Counted from the stretch's first letter, positions 16,493 to 25,466 are shown. The stretch is 38,605 bases of DNA from Azoarcus sp. (GCA_031276015.1 JAISNX010000141.1:1-38605), one strand, 5' to 3'. Translations and numbers: made by a program. Notes: generated from the letters alone by a model not told the origin.

Positions 16493-18532
16493 ATGGCCGG
16501 GACGACGCGCGCGCCAGCCGCCCTGCTCGAAGTCGAGAAACTCACGGTAGAGATTCGCGGCGCGGCGGGCCTCGTGCGTCCGGTCGATGGCGTCGGGCTG
16601 TCGATCGCGGCGGGAGAAACATTCGCGCTGTTGGGTGAATCGGGCTGCGGCAAGTCGATGACGGCCCTAGCCATTGCCCGCCTGCTGCCCGGCGCGGCGC
16701 GCATCATGGCCGGACGGGTGCGCTTGGGCGGCGACGACCTGCTGGCCCTGCCCGAAGCGGGAATGCGCGAAGTGCGCGGCGGGCGCATCGGCATGATCTT
16801 CCAGGAACCCGCCACCAGTCTCAACCCCGTGATGACGGTCGCGGTGCAGATCGGCGAGGCGCTGGCGCTGCATCGCGGCCTCGCGGGCACGGCGGCCCGG
16901 GCCGAGGCGCGGCGGCTGCTCGAAGCGGTCGGCATCCCGTCCGCCGCGGCGCGGCTCGACGACTATCCCTTCCAGTTCTCCGGCGGCATGAAACAACGGG
17001 TCATGATCGCCATGGCGCTTGCCGGCGAGCCGGATCTGCTGATCGCCGACGAACCGACCACGGCGCTCGACGTCACCATCCAGGCGCAGGTGCTCGACCT
17101 GCTCGCCCGCCTCCAGGCCGAGCGCGGCATGGCGATGTTGCTGATAACCCACGATCTCGGCGTCGTCGCGCGCGTCGCCCACCGCATCGGCCTGCTCTAT
17201 GCCGGGGAACTGATCGAAAGCGGACGGCGCGAAGAATTCTTCGCCGCGCCCCTGCACCCCTATGCGCAACGGCTTTTCGCCGCGCTGCCCGATGGCGCGG
17301 CGCGCGGGCACATGCTCGCCGCCTTGCCGGGTGGCGTGCCGTCGCTCGACGGACATTTCCCCGGCTGTCGTTTCGCGCCGCGCTGCCCGCGCGCAACCGG
17401 GCGCTGCCAAACCGAAGCGCCCGGCTGGCACGGCGTGGGCGAGCGGCGCGTGCGCTGCCACCTCTACGACGGCGGCGGCGAAGTGCAAATCCGGCAACGC
17501 TTCGCTACCGGCGCGGCGGCGACATACCGGCCCGCCGCCGCCCCGATGCTCGAAGTCCGCGACCTTGCCGTTCACTTTCCCGTGAAAAAGGGGCTGTTGC
17601 GGCGCACGGTGGATTGGGTGCGGGCGGTCGACGGCGTCGGGCTGCGCCTGGCGGCGGGGCGGACGCTTGCCCTGGTCGGCGAATCCGGTTGCGGCAAGAC
17701 CACGGTGGGGCGCGCCATCCTGCAATTGACCCCCATCACGGGCGGCACCGTGCACTTCGACGGCTCGCCGCTGCGGTCGCGCGACCGCGCTGCCGTGCGC
17801 GGCATGCGGCGCGCGGTGCAAATGGTATTCCAGGATCCCTTTGCCTCCCTCAACCCGCGCCTGTGTGTCGGGGAAATCCTCGAAGAAGGCATGGTGAGCC
17901 TGGGAGTCGGCGGCGATGCGGCCTCGCGCCAGCGCATCGTGGATGGGCTGCTCGAACGCATCGGCCTCACGCCCGCGATGCGCTGGCGCTATCCGCACGA
18001 ATTCTCCGGCGGCCAGCGTCAACGCATCGCCATCGCCCGCGCGCTGGCCGTTTCGCCCCGCATCATCGTCTGCGACGAGCCGACGAGCGCGCTCGACGTA
18101 TCGGTGCAGGCGCAATTGCTCAACCTGATGTGCGAACTACAGCAGGAGCGGGGGCTGGCCTACCTTTTCATTACCCACAACCTTGCCGTCGTGCGCTACA
18201 TGGCCGATGACGTGGCAGTGATGTACCTTGGCCGCATCGTCGAACAAGGCCCGGCGGCGCGGGTGCTGGAAACCCCCGGACACCCCTATACCCGGATGCT
18301 GCTCGCCGCCGTGCCCCGCGTCGATGCCGGGCCGGAGGGGGACGACGACGGCACGACGAAAGAGAAACCCGGCGTGCTGGCGGAACTGCCTTCGCAGCTC
18401 GCGCAACCGGCGGGCTGCCACTTCCATCCGCGCTGCCCGCTGGCGGACGGCATTTGCCGCGAAAGCTACCCGGCGGCACAGGATCTGGGCGAAGGGCATG
18501 CCGTGCGCTGCTTCCGGGCATCCGCCCGATAA
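16493..18532 (+). CDS. Double ATPase of an oligopeptide-type ABC importer
   Basis: The 679-residue protein has two complete ABC ATPase domains in one chain, like YejF or a DppD-DppF fusion. The first has [16 protein letters not shown] and [10 protein letters not shown]. The second has [17 protein letters not shown] and CDEPTSALD. Each domain ends with the cysteine-containing oligopeptide C-terminal motif ([28 protein letters not shown]), which binds an Fe-S cluster or disulphide in some relatives. No permease or binding-protein gene is adjacent, so its membrane partner is encoded elsewhere. The start at 16493 has GAGG about 12 bases upstream. Confidence 0.9.
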   Translation: MAGTTRAPAALLEVEKLTVEIRGAAGLVRPVDGVGLSIAAGETFALLGESGCGKSMTALAIARLLPGAARIMAGRVRLGGDDLLALPEAGMREVRGGRIGMIFQEPATSLNPVMTVAVQIGEALALHRGLAGTAARAEARRLLEAVGIPSAAARLDDYPFQFSGGMKQRVMIAMALAGEPDLLIADEPTTALDVTIQAQVLDLLARLQAERGMAMLLITHDLGVVARVAHRIGLLYAGELIESGRREEFFAAPLHPYAQRLFAALPDGAARGHMLAALPGGVPSLDGHFPGCRFAPRCPRATGRCQTEAPGWHGVGERRVRCHLYDGGGEVQIRQRFATGAAATYRPAAAPMLEVRDLAVHFPVKKGLLRRTVDWVRAVDGVGLRLAAGRTLALVGESGCGKTTVGRAILQLTPITGGTVHFDGSPLRSRDRAAVRGMRRAVQMVFQDPFASLNPRLCVGEILEEGMVSLGVGGDAASRQRIVDGLLERIGLTPAMRWRYPHEFSGGQRQRIAIARALAVSPRIIVCDEPTSALDVSVQAQLLNLMCELQQERGLAYLFITHNLAVVRYMADDVAVMYLGRIVEQGPAARVLETPGHPYTRMLLAAVPRVDAGPEGDDDGTTKEKPGVLAELPSQLAQPAGCHFHPRCPLADGICRESYPAAQDLGEGHAVRCFRASAR

Positions 18533-18735
18533 CGGAGCCGCCGCGCCCCGCCTGTTTCATGTGTTCGTTGTGTGGGGAAACCCGGTTTCGCCGGACACGG
18601 CGATCTGGCGCACTGCTTGCTTGGTCAGCGACCAGGGAGCATCCGCTCCGATTCCTCCCGGCCCAAAACATCCAGGAAAACGCCGGTCAAGTCTATCGTC
18701 ATAGTGAACGAGGCGTGCAATCCCGTATGGCGTAT

Positions 18736-18815
18736 GGATTGCCACGGCGCTTCGCGCCTCGCAATGACGAATTTCCCGCCCCGTCATTGCGAGGGCCGAA
18801 GGCCCGCGGCAATCC
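18736..18815. repeat. Composite REP-like element, copy A
   Basis: This 80-bp element has two opposed palindromic halves: GGATTGCC...CTCGCAATGACG, a short AT/CCCGCCC spacer, then CGTCATTGCGAG...GGCAATCC. It differs from 18871-18950 at a single base (AATTT against AATCT). Single-stranded it would form a long cruciform or hairpin. It lies in the 700-base gap between the ABC ATPase and tRNA-Leu, which has no supported protein gene. Confidence 0.85.
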
Positions 18816-18870
18816 ACACGGCGGCGACTATCCGTACTGACAGGCGGTGTTGCGGGAATCGCGGGCACAT

Positions 18871-18950
18871 GGATTGCCACGGCGCTTCGCGCCTCGCAAT
18901 GACGAATCTCCCGCCCCGTCATTGCGAGGGCCGAAGGCCCGCGGCAATCC
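18871..18950. repeat. Composite REP-like element, copy B
   Basis: A second 80-bp copy of the element at 18736-18815, in the same orientation. The 55 bases between copies A and B contain the motif TACTGACAGGCGGTGTTGCG, which recurs next to related repeats near 29231-29263 and 35000-35048. The repeating unit is therefore larger than the palindrome itself. Confidence 0.85.
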
Positions 18951-18997
18951 ATGCGGCGGTTCAAGCTAGCGGTGCCGCGTGTCGAATGGGACGTGCT

Positions 18998-19031
18998 GGA
19001 TTGCCACGGCGCTGTGCGTCTCGCAATGACG
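18998..19031. repeat. Half REP-like element
   Basis: A single half of the family, GGATTGCCACGGCGC then CTCGCAATGACG, with a changed loop (TGTGCGT). Confidence 0.7.
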
Positions 19032-19084
19032 AGTATGGATGGTATTGCAATGCCTCCAACCTTTGCTGCAATGCTCAAAACCTT

Positions 19085-19112
19085 CGTCATTGCGAGCGAA
19101 GCGCGGCAATCC
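19085..19112. repeat. Half REP-like element, inverted
   Basis: CGTCATTGCGAGCGAAGCG followed by CGGCAATCC, a short form with opposite orientation to 18998-19031. It lies about 85 bases upstream of the tRNA-Leu promoter. Confidence 0.7.
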
Positions 19113-19195
19113 GCGACTCGCATTGGCCGTCACAGCGTATCAAGCCTCGCAATGGCGCTTGTTCGGTGTTTTCTGGCAATCGAAACCGCGAATGC

Positions 19196-19224
19196 TTGGA
19201 TGAGGGAGGCTGAACGGCTAGAAT
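19196..19224 (+). promoter_or_regulatory. Sigma-70 promoter of tRNA-Leu
   Basis: TTGGAT (19196-19201) and TAGAAT (19219-19224) are separated by exactly 17 bases. The expected start falls a few bases before the tRNA 5' end at 19235. Confidence 0.65.
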
Positions 19225-19234
19225 CCGCAGACCC

Positions 19235-19319
19235 GCCCCGGTGGTGAAACTGGTAGACACGCTTGACTTAGGATCAAGTGCCGCAAGGCTTGGAGGTTCA
19301 AGTCCTCTCCGGGGCACCA
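19235..19319 (+). tRNA. tRNA-Leu (anticodon UAG)
   Basis: The acceptor stem GCCCCGG pairs with CCGGGGC. The anticodon arm is CTTGA-CTTAGGA-TCAAG, giving TAG at 19269-19271. A variable arm of the class II type and the GGTTCAAGTCC T-arm are present. CCA is encoded at 19317-19319. nadE starts 80 bases downstream. Confidence 0.97.
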
Positions 19320-19399
19320 GTCCTTGATTTTCCCGGGGGCGTGCTAGGGACAATCCAACGGCACATTGCCGCCATCCATCTCATGGAGAAAAGCAAAAA

Positions 19400-21112
19400 A
19401 TGAACCCCATGCTCACCCTTTCCCTTGCCCAGCTCAATCTCACCATCGGCGACTTTGCCGGGAACATCGCCCGGATGACCGCCGCCGCCCAAAAAGCCGC
19501 CGCGGCGGGCGCGCAAGTCGTCGTCTTTTCCGAACTCGCCCTGACCGGCTATCCTCCTGACGACCTGCTCGACGAGCCGGATTTCCTCCTCCGCGTCGAT
19601 GTGTCGCTGGCGGGGCTTATCGACGCGAGCCGCCTCACGCCCGACCTTTACTGGGTTGTGGGCACGCCTACCCGCAGACAAGGGCCGGGCAAGGCGCTGG
19701 AAAACAGCCTGCTCGCCGTCAAGGATGGAAAAATCGTCCTCGATTACGCCAAGCAACTCTTGCCGACCTATGGCGTTTTCGACGAACGGCGGTATTTCGA
19801 GCCGGGGCCGGATGTGGCGCGCATCCTGGAAATCGGCGGCGTGAAAATCGCCTTTCTCGTCTGCGAGGATGCCTGGAACGACACGGGCGAGCACTACCCC
19901 GTCAACCCGCTCGCCCGGCTCGCGGCGGCCAATCCCGATCTCGTGGTCACGATCAACGCCAGCCCTTCCAGCATCGGCAAACGCGAAGAACGCCATGCCG
20001 TATTCACCGCCGCGAGCCGCCGTCACAAGCTGCCGATGATCTACGTCAACCAGATCGGCGGACACGATCAACTGGTTTTCGATGGCGCATCCTTCGCCGT
20101 CACGCCGAAAGCGGACGTCGTCTTTGAAGCCTCGCGCTTCACGGAAGAAGTCGTCACCCTGCAATTCCGGGACGGTGAATTTTCCTGCCGGGAAGGCAAG
20201 ATGCTTGTCGCGCCCGTCCCTGCCGCCGGGCTGCCCGTCATGGCGTTCTACCGCCGCCAGATCGTGCTCGGCCTCTCCGACTATGCCCGCCGCTGCGGTT
20301 TCGGCAAAGTCGTCGTCGGCTCCTCCGGCGGCATCGACAGCGCGCTCACGCTGGCCCTCGCCGTCGAAGCCCTCGGGCCGGAAAACGTCGTCGCCGTCAC
20401 GCTCCCTTCCCGCTTCTCCAGCGCGGGCAGCATCGACGACTCCCTCTCGCTGTGCCGCAATCTCGGCATCAAACTTTTCGAGCATCCCATCCACGACATC
20501 GTCGCCAGCTACGAGCAAGGCTTCGGAGCCGCCTTCGGCGAGCCGCTCGAAGGCGTGGCACAAGAAAACCTGCAAGCCCGCGTGCGCGGCACCATACTCA
20601 TGGCCTATTCCAACCAGTTCGGTGCCTTGCTTCTCACCACTGGCAACAAGAGCGAGATTTCCGTCGGCTACTGCACGCTCTACGGCGACACCAACGGCGG
20701 GCTGGGACTCATCGGCGATCTCTACAAAACGGAAGTCTTCGCCCTTGCCCGCCACATCAATGAAACCGGCGAGCGCGAACTGATTCCCGAAGCCATCATC
20801 GAAAAACCGCCTTCGGCCGAGCTTGCGCCCGGCCAGAAAGACACGGACAGCCTGCCGCCTTACCCGGTGCTGGACACGATCCTGAAATTCCTGATCGAAG
20901 GCGAACGTCTGAGCACCGACGAGCGCGACGCCGTCAAGGCCGATTATGCGAAGTTGGCCGAAACGGAAGGCGGCCTGGCGTTGATCGCGCGCGTGCGGCG
21001 GATGATCTGGAAAAGCGAATACAAGCGCCGCCAGGCTCCGCCAATCCTGCGCTTGCGGACGCACGCATTCGGCAGCGGACGGCGGATGCCGATCGCAGCG
21101 AAATACGAGTGA
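19400..21112 (+). CDS. nadE: Glutamine-dependent NAD+ synthetase
   Basis: The enzyme amidates nicotinate adenine dinucleotide to NAD+ using glutamine. The 570-residue protein joins an N-terminal nitrilase-like glutaminase to a C-terminal ATP-dependent synthetase. The glutaminase has the triad Glu45 (FSELALTG), Lys118 (YAKQLLPTYG) and Cys155 (LVCEDAW). The synthetase has the P-loop SSGGIDSAL near 305 and TTGNKSEISVGY. GGAG lies about 11 bases before the ATG. It follows tRNA-Leu and precedes the nitrogenase-like operon, which has its own promoter. Confidence 0.96.
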   Translation: MNPMLTLSLAQLNLTIGDFAGNIARMTAAAQKAAAAGAQVVVFSELALTGYPPDDLLDEPDFLLRVDVSLAGLIDASRLTPDLYWVVGTPTRRQGPGKALENSLLAVKDGKIVLDYAKQLLPTYGVFDERRYFEPGPDVARILEIGGVKIAFLVCEDAWNDTGEHYPVNPLARLAAANPDLVVTINASPSSIGKREERHAVFTAASRRHKLPMIYVNQIGGHDQLVFDGASFAVTPKADVVFEASRFTEEVVTLQFRDGEFSCREGKMLVAPVPAAGLPVMAFYRRQIVLGLSDYARRCGFGKVVVGSSGGIDSALTLALAVEALGPENVVAVTLPSRFSSAGSIDDSLSLCRNLGIKLFEHPIHDIVASYEQGFGAAFGEPLEGVAQENLQARVRGTILMAYSNQFGALLLTTGNKSEISVGYCTLYGDTNGGLGLIGDLYKTEVFALARHINETGERELIPEAIIEKPPSAELAPGQKDTDSLPPYPVLDTILKFLIEGERLSTDERDAVKADYAKLAETEGGLALIARVRRMIWKSEYKRRQAPPILRLRTHAFGSGRRMPIAAKYE

Positions 21113-21125
21113 AATCCGCCCCTGT

Positions 21126-21155
21126 TGCGAAAACCGCAAGACTGCTGGTTTCGCA
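21126..21155. promoter_or_regulatory. Inverted repeat upstream of the sigma-54 promoter
   Basis: TGCGAAAACC (21126-21135) faces GGTTTCGCA (21147-21155) across 11 bases, with one unpaired A. It lies 80-110 bases upstream of the -24 element, where enhancer-binding proteins often bind. It is also only 14 bases after the nadE stop, so a terminator hairpin is possible, but no T-run follows. Confidence 0.4.
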
Positions 21156-21233
21156 GCAATCCGCCTGCTGAAAAAACAGCGCCGCTCACCCTCCCAAAAC
21201 GCCAAGGCATTGTCCGCACAAGAAAAACATTTG

Positions 21234-21249
21234 TGGCGCGCGATTTGCT
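21234..21249 (+). promoter_or_regulatory. Sigma-54 (-24/-12) promoter of the nitrogenase-like operon
   Basis: TGGCGCGCGATTTGCT matches the RpoN consensus TGGCACG-N4-TTGCW with one change. The invariant GG (21235-21236) and GC (21247-21248) are separated by exactly 10 bases. The expected transcription start is near 21260, giving a leader of about 78 bases before the radical-SAM gene. No activator gene is in the window. Confidence 0.7.
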
Positions 21250-21337
21250 GATAAGCCGGTTCGAGCCGTCCGTCCGGAAGCGCCGGGGCACTGTCCGCCC
21301 GCCGCTGTCTTTGTATCGCGTATGAGGGAGAAAACCA

Positions 21338-22573
21338 ATGAATGCTGTTGTCGAAGGGTTTGCGCCAAGGCCGCTGACACGCGAAAAGCTGTTCAGCAAT
21401 ATCGATCTGTCCGAAAGGCTGTTCAACGATGGTATCGCCATCGACAGGGCCGTCTTGAAGGCGCTGGATTACGGCCAGTATCTGGAGCAGGTGCACGGGT
21501 GTTTCAATATGAACCACAACGTGCATACGGTCACGAAACTGCCTCAGTCTTTCCGCGACCCGAGCGGCTACAGTTTCAACGTGGTCTATGACCCGAAATC
21601 GCATTTCAATATTCGCGGCGAGGACGGGCGTTATTTCCTGAACGACGGCAAGAAGCGCCTGTTTGAAGTGCATTTCCAGCGCAAGCCGAAGTGGTACGAC
21701 CGGCACACTTCCGATGGCACGGCGATGTCGCGCATCGCGCAATACGTGGGCCGTGGCAAGATCACCATCACATACAGCAACGAATGTTCCTTGCAGGACA
21801 AGGGGCTGGATTGCCTGTTCTGCAACATCAACGCCACCAAGGCCGCCTACGGCGATCTCGAAGGCTTGGGCATCAAGACGCCGCGCCAGATCGCCGAAAC
21901 GACCAAGGCCGCCTACGAGGAAGGTTATCGCCGTCTCACGGTGACGGGCGGTTTCATTCCCGAGCGGCGCGAGGTGGATTACTACATCGATGTCGCGGAG
22001 TCCATCCAGGCGCTGACCGGGCTGGAAAATTTCAGCGGCACGGCCTGCATCGGCGCGCCGCTCGATCTGGACGTCATCGACAAGTACAAGGAAGCGGGCT
22101 ACGAGTGCATCGCCACCAACATGGAAATCTGGGACGCCAATATCTTCAGGACGATTTGCCCCGGCAAGGATGCCATCTGTGGCGGCCACAAGAACTGGGT
22201 CAACACGCTTTTGCATGAAGTGGAAGTTTTCGGCAAAGGCTATGTGCGCTCTTATTTCGTTTCCGGTATCGAGCCGAAGGCGGCGACGTTGGAAGGTATT
22301 CAGTTCCTGATCGAGTCGGGTGTCGTCGCCATTCCGCTGCAATGGAATCCGAATCCCGGTTCGGCGCTGGAAGGCCATCGTGCGCCGACTTCCGAGTGGT
22401 ATCACGACCTGGTTTTGAAAACGTATGCGTTGCTGCGCAAGAACGGTTTCAGGCACGAGGATTTTTACCGCTGCACCAACGGCGAGGAGACGATCTTCGA
22501 TTATCTCTACAACGCCGACGGGGATTTGTTGCCGTGGGAACGGCATATTTACACCGAGTTGAAGGCCGCCTGA
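21338..22573 (+). CDS. Radical-SAM protein with C-x8-C-x2-C motif, first gene of operon
   Basis: This is a 411-residue protein with a predicted [4Fe-4S]/S-adenosylmethionine radical domain. The likely cluster ligands are Cys150, Cys159 and Cys162 (NECSLQDKGLDCLFCNIN), spaced C-x8-C-x2-C instead of the usual C-x3-C-x2-C. A barrel-like region follows, with VTGGFIPERREVDYY in the position of the SAM-binding GGE motif. Conserved-looking elements near the end include PLQWNPNPGSALEGHRAPTS. An N-terminal extension of about 140 residues has no recognised domain. There is a strong ribosome site (GAGGGAG). It probably makes, matures or modifies the substrate or cofactor of the NifHDK-like proteins downstream. 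It is not a clear NifB. Confidence 0.8.
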   Translation: MNAVVEGFAPRPLTREKLFSNIDLSERLFNDGIAIDRAVLKALDYGQYLEQVHGCFNMNHNVHTVTKLPQSFRDPSGYSFNVVYDPKSHFNIRGEDGRYFLNDGKKRLFEVHFQRKPKWYDRHTSDGTAMSRIAQYVGRGKITITYSNECSLQDKGLDCLFCNINATKAAYGDLEGLGIKTPRQIAETTKAAYEEGYRRLTVTGGFIPERREVDYYIDVAESIQALTGLENFSGTACIGAPLDLDVIDKYKEAGYECIATNMEIWDANIFRTICPGKDAICGGHKNWVNTLLHEVEVFGKGYVRSYFVSGIEPKAATLEGIQFLIESGVVAIPLQWNPNPGSALEGHRAPTSEWYHDLVLKTYALLRKNGFRHEDFYRCTNGEETIFDYLYNADGDLLPWERHIYTELKAA

Positions 22574-22586
22574 AGAGGGAGTTTTT

Positions 22587-23654
22587 ATGAATGGCGCAGT
22601 GATCGCTGTACCGGCAATACGAAATGCAGCGGTCGCTGCGATAGCCGCTTTATCCCTGTTGGCAACGATTCTCGCCGGATGCGAGTCGAAAGAGACCGCC
22701 CCGGCGTCGCCGACAGCGGAAAACGCCGTCGACGCGCCATTGAAAATCCGGCTCGGGGTGGATAGCGGCAGTTTTTCTTTCCAGTTCCGCGTGGCGCAGG
22801 CAAGCGGTATTTTCAAAAAGCACGGCATCGAGGCCGACATTTCCACGTATTCCTTCGGAATCGACACGATCAACGCGGCGATCCTGGGGCAGACGGATTC
22901 GGCGGAAGGCATGGATTACGCCGTGGCCTCGCGCTTTTCCGAGAGCAACGATCTGCGCATCGTCGCTTATATCGGCGGCCCGAAACCGGAAGGCGAAAAG
23001 CTCTATACCCGCCTGCCGGAAGTCGACAGCGTCGCCGATCTCAAGGGCAAAACGCTGGGCGTCAAGAAGGGCACGGTGAACGAATACATCTGGGGCAAGG
23101 TATTCGAGCTTCACGGCCTGGAGCCGAAGGATGTCGAACAGGTTTACCTGGGTTCTTCGGCGGAATTGCTGGCGGCTTACCAAACGGGCGAAGTCGATGC
23201 CTTCTGGGCATCCACCGAGGTGGCACAGGCCGTGCGGGAGGTGCCGGGGTCGAAATTACTGGGCGATCTCGATCTGGCGAAAACCGTGTATCGGGGCTAT
23301 TTGTTGCTGGACGAAAAATTCATCCAGGCGAACAGGCCGGGTGTCGTCCGGCTACTGCGGGCGCTGGATGAAGCGACAGCCTATATTGCGGCACACCCCG
23401 AAGAAACCGCGCAGATCATTTACGACGATCTGAAAGTGCCGAGGGACGCGGTGCTGGAGGCGCTCAAGTTCTACAACTACGACATCCGTCTTTCCGCCGA
23501 GGATATAGCGCATATCGCCAATGTGGCCAATTGGTCGGTCGAAAACGGTTTGATAAAGAACCGCTACGACATCCGTCCGTTCATCTATCTCGATACATTG
23601 CGCGAGGCTTTGCCGGAAAAGGCGAGCGTGCAAGAAACCGGGGATGGGGCTTGA
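22587..23654 (+). CDS. ABC importer substrate-binding lipoprotein (NitT/TauT type)
   Basis: This is a 355-residue periplasmic binding protein of the NMT1/SsuA-like class. The lipobox LAGC ends at Cys32 after a hydrophobic signal, so the protein should be membrane-anchored. The mature part starts with IRLGVDSGSFSFQFRVAQASGIFKKHGIEA, the typical lobe-I pattern, and includes SVADLKGKTLGVKKGTVNEYIW. Relatives bind sulfonates, taurine, nitrate or thiamine precursors; the ligand here cannot be predicted. GAGGGAG precedes the ATG by 6 bases. It starts 13 bases after the radical-SAM stop. Confidence 0.9.
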   Translation: MNGAVIAVPAIRNAAVAAIAALSLLATILAGCESKETAPASPTAENAVDAPLKIRLGVDSGSFSFQFRVAQASGIFKKHGIEADISTYSFGIDTINAAILGQTDSAEGMDYAVASRFSESNDLRIVAYIGGPKPEGEKLYTRLPEVDSVADLKGKTLGVKKGTVNEYIWGKVFELHGLEPKDVEQVYLGSSAELLAAYQTGEVDAFWASTEVAQAVREVPGSKLLGDLDLAKTVYRGYLLLDEKFIQANRPGVVRLLRALDEATAYIAAHPEETAQIIYDDLKVPRDAVLEALKFYNYDIRLSAEDIAHIANVANWSVENGLIKNRYDIRPFIYLDTLREALPEKASVQETGDGA

Positions 23655-24531
23655 AACCATGAGCGCGACGCTGGAAAGCGCGGTGTCCTCTCCCGGCCTG
23701 CCGTGGGTATTCGTGCGTGAAAGGTCGACGCGGCACGACGTGGTGGTGAGCGAAATCCGTCAGCCCCTGATTCGTATCAGGGACGTGGAAATGCGTTACC
23801 CGAGCGAACGCGGGGAGGATGCCGCCAGGGTGCTCGCCGGGGTGAATCTGGACATTCACGAAGGCGAGTTCCATGTGCTGCTCGGCCCGAGCGGCTGCGG
23901 AAAATCCACCTTGCTCAATATCATCGTCGGATTGGCCCGGCAGACGGCGGGAACCGTGACGATGCGGGGCAGGGTCATCCGGAAGCCGGATCGAGAGCGG
24001 GGATTGGTATTCCAGAACGCGGACGCGGCGATTTTTCCGTGGCTGAGCGTATTGGAAAATGTGGAATTCGGTTTGCGCATGGCTTCGGTGAAAAAAGCCG
24101 AGCGCAGGGCAATCGCCCTCAAATACGTCGATCTGGTCGGATTGCGTGGCCACGAAGGCAAATTCCCCCACGAGTTGTCCGGCGGCATGAAACAGCGCAC
24201 GCAGATCGCCCGCCTGCTGGCGAACGATTCTGCCGTGCTGGTCATGGACGAGCCTTTCGGGGCGCTCGATGCGCATACGCGGCGCATCATGCAGAATGAA
24301 CTGGTGCGCACCTGGCGGGAAACGGGGAAAACCGTGATCTTCGTGACGCACGATATTCAGGAAGCACTGCTTTTGGGGCAGTGGATTCACATCATGTCCA
24401 AAACGCCCGATGCCAACATTTACAAGACTTATCGCGCGGAATTGGCTTATCCGAGAACGGAGGCCAATCCGCATTTCATCGAATTGCTGACCCGGATCCA
24501 GGGCCATTTCGATTTCGGCAGCGGCATATGA
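23644..24531 (+). CDS. ABC importer ATPase (NitT/TauT type)
   Basis: This is the nucleotide-binding subunit, 295 residues from the first ATG. It contains GPSGCGKST (Walker A), LSGGMKQRTQ (signature), VLVMDEPFGALD (Walker B) and VTHDIQEAL (switch histidine). The first 35 or so residues precede the usual ABC start. An alternative ATG at 23659 (MSATLESAV) lies 5 bases after the binding-protein stop and is equally plausible. The stop overlaps the permease start as ATGA. Confidence 0.92.
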   Translation: MGLETMSATLESAVSSPGLPWVFVRERSTRHDVVVSEIRQPLIRIRDVEMRYPSERGEDAARVLAGVNLDIHEGEFHVLLGPSGCGKSTLLNIIVGLARQTAGTVTMRGRVIRKPDRERGLVFQNADAAIFPWLSVLENVEFGLRMASVKKAERRAIALKYVDLVGLRGHEGKFPHELSGGMKQRTQIARLLANDSAVLVMDEPFGALDAHTRRIMQNELVRTWRETGKTVIFVTHDIQEALLLGQWIHIMSKTPDANIYKTYRAELAYPRTEANPHFIELLTRIQGHFDFGSGI

Positions 24532-25391
24532 GTGAAAATACGGGCATTCGCGCTATTCCGGTCGTGGGCAGTCCCTTGCTTGCGCGCGGACGTTTCATGC
24601 TGGAAAACGCCTTGCTGAACGCCGGGCGCTTTGTCCTGAAAACGGGCATCGCCACATGGCTGATCCTGATAGTCGTCTGGGGCTTGATCGCGCCATTTTA
24701 TCCGCCCTCGTTTTTTCCCGGCCCGCTCCAAACCCTGCTTGGCGGCAAGGAAATCCTGCTGGACGGCACGCTGGCCAGGTTTTCTCTCATCAGCGTGGAG
24801 CGGGTGCTGACCGGCTGGTTCTTCGGCATCCTGATCGGCGCGCCGCTCGGCATGTTGATCGGGCGCGTCCGCTTGTTGAGGCAACTGATCGAGCCGTTCG
24901 TGGATTTCTTCCGCTTCATTCCCGCCATTGCCTTCCTGACGCTTTTCATCATGTGGTTCGGCGTTGGCGAAAAGTCCAAGGTCATTCTCATCATGTACGC
25001 CACATGCTTCGTGGTCATCATCAACACGGCCAGCGGCGTCCTCGGCGTCAGCCCGGATCGCGTCCAGGCCGCCCGGACGCTCGGCGCGTCGGAATGGCAG
25101 ATATTGCGCCACGTCCTCATTCCCGAATGCATTCCCTACGTATTCACGGGGATACGGTTGGGATTGGGCAGCGCATTCACCGCCATCGTCGCGGCGGAAA
25201 TGCTGGCGGCCAAGGAGGGGGTGGGGTACCTGGTTTTTACCTCGCGCCTGTATTTCCGCACGGACTGGATATTGGTCGGCATCGTGACGCTCGGGCTGTT
25301 GGGGTATTTCTCGGATCGCCTCTTGCGGCTGTTCGGGAAAACGGTGCTGAAACGTTACCGGATCGCCGATGTGGGCGAATTCGGGAAATAG
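24528..25391 (+). CDS. ABC importer permease (NitT/TauT type)
   Basis: This is a 287-residue inner-membrane permease of the BPD_transp_1 family with about six hydrophobic segments, starting with a helix near 43-55 (ATWLILIVVWGLI). The coupling loop EAA-like motif is AARTLGASEWQILRHVLIPECIPYVFTGIRLGLG. PFVDFFRFIPAIAFLTLFIMWFG is characteristic of the SsuC/TauC group. With the two preceding genes it makes a complete importer. The NifH-like gene follows after 75 bases that hold no second clear promoter. Confidence 0.93.
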   Translation: MSENTGIRAIPVVGSPLLARGRFMLENALLNAGRFVLKTGIATWLILIVVWGLIAPFYPPSFFPGPLQTLLGGKEILLDGTLARFSLISVERVLTGWFFGILIGAPLGMLIGRVRLLRQLIEPFVDFFRFIPAIAFLTLFIMWFGVGEKSKVILIMYATCFVVIINTASGVLGVSPDRVQAARTLGASEWQILRHVLIPECIPYVFTGIRLGLGSAFTAIVAAEMLAAKEGVGYLVFTSRLYFRTDWILVGIVTLGLLGYFSDRLLRLFGKTVLKRYRIADVGEFGK

Positions 25392-25466
25392 CGATGGGGC
25401 GGAACCGGAAAAACACGGCGAAATATCACGACCATTTTCAATAACGAGTTCTACAACGAGGCTGAC

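Noticed and set aside
18557-19247. Open frames within the repeat cluster upstream of tRNA-Leu
   Set aside because: Their translations are repeated peptides produced by the palindromic elements and lack ribosome sites.
21260-21337. Cobalamin riboswitch in the leader of the radical-SAM gene
   Set aside because: GGGGCACTG near 21295 is only faintly B12-box-like, and the other conserved elements are missing.
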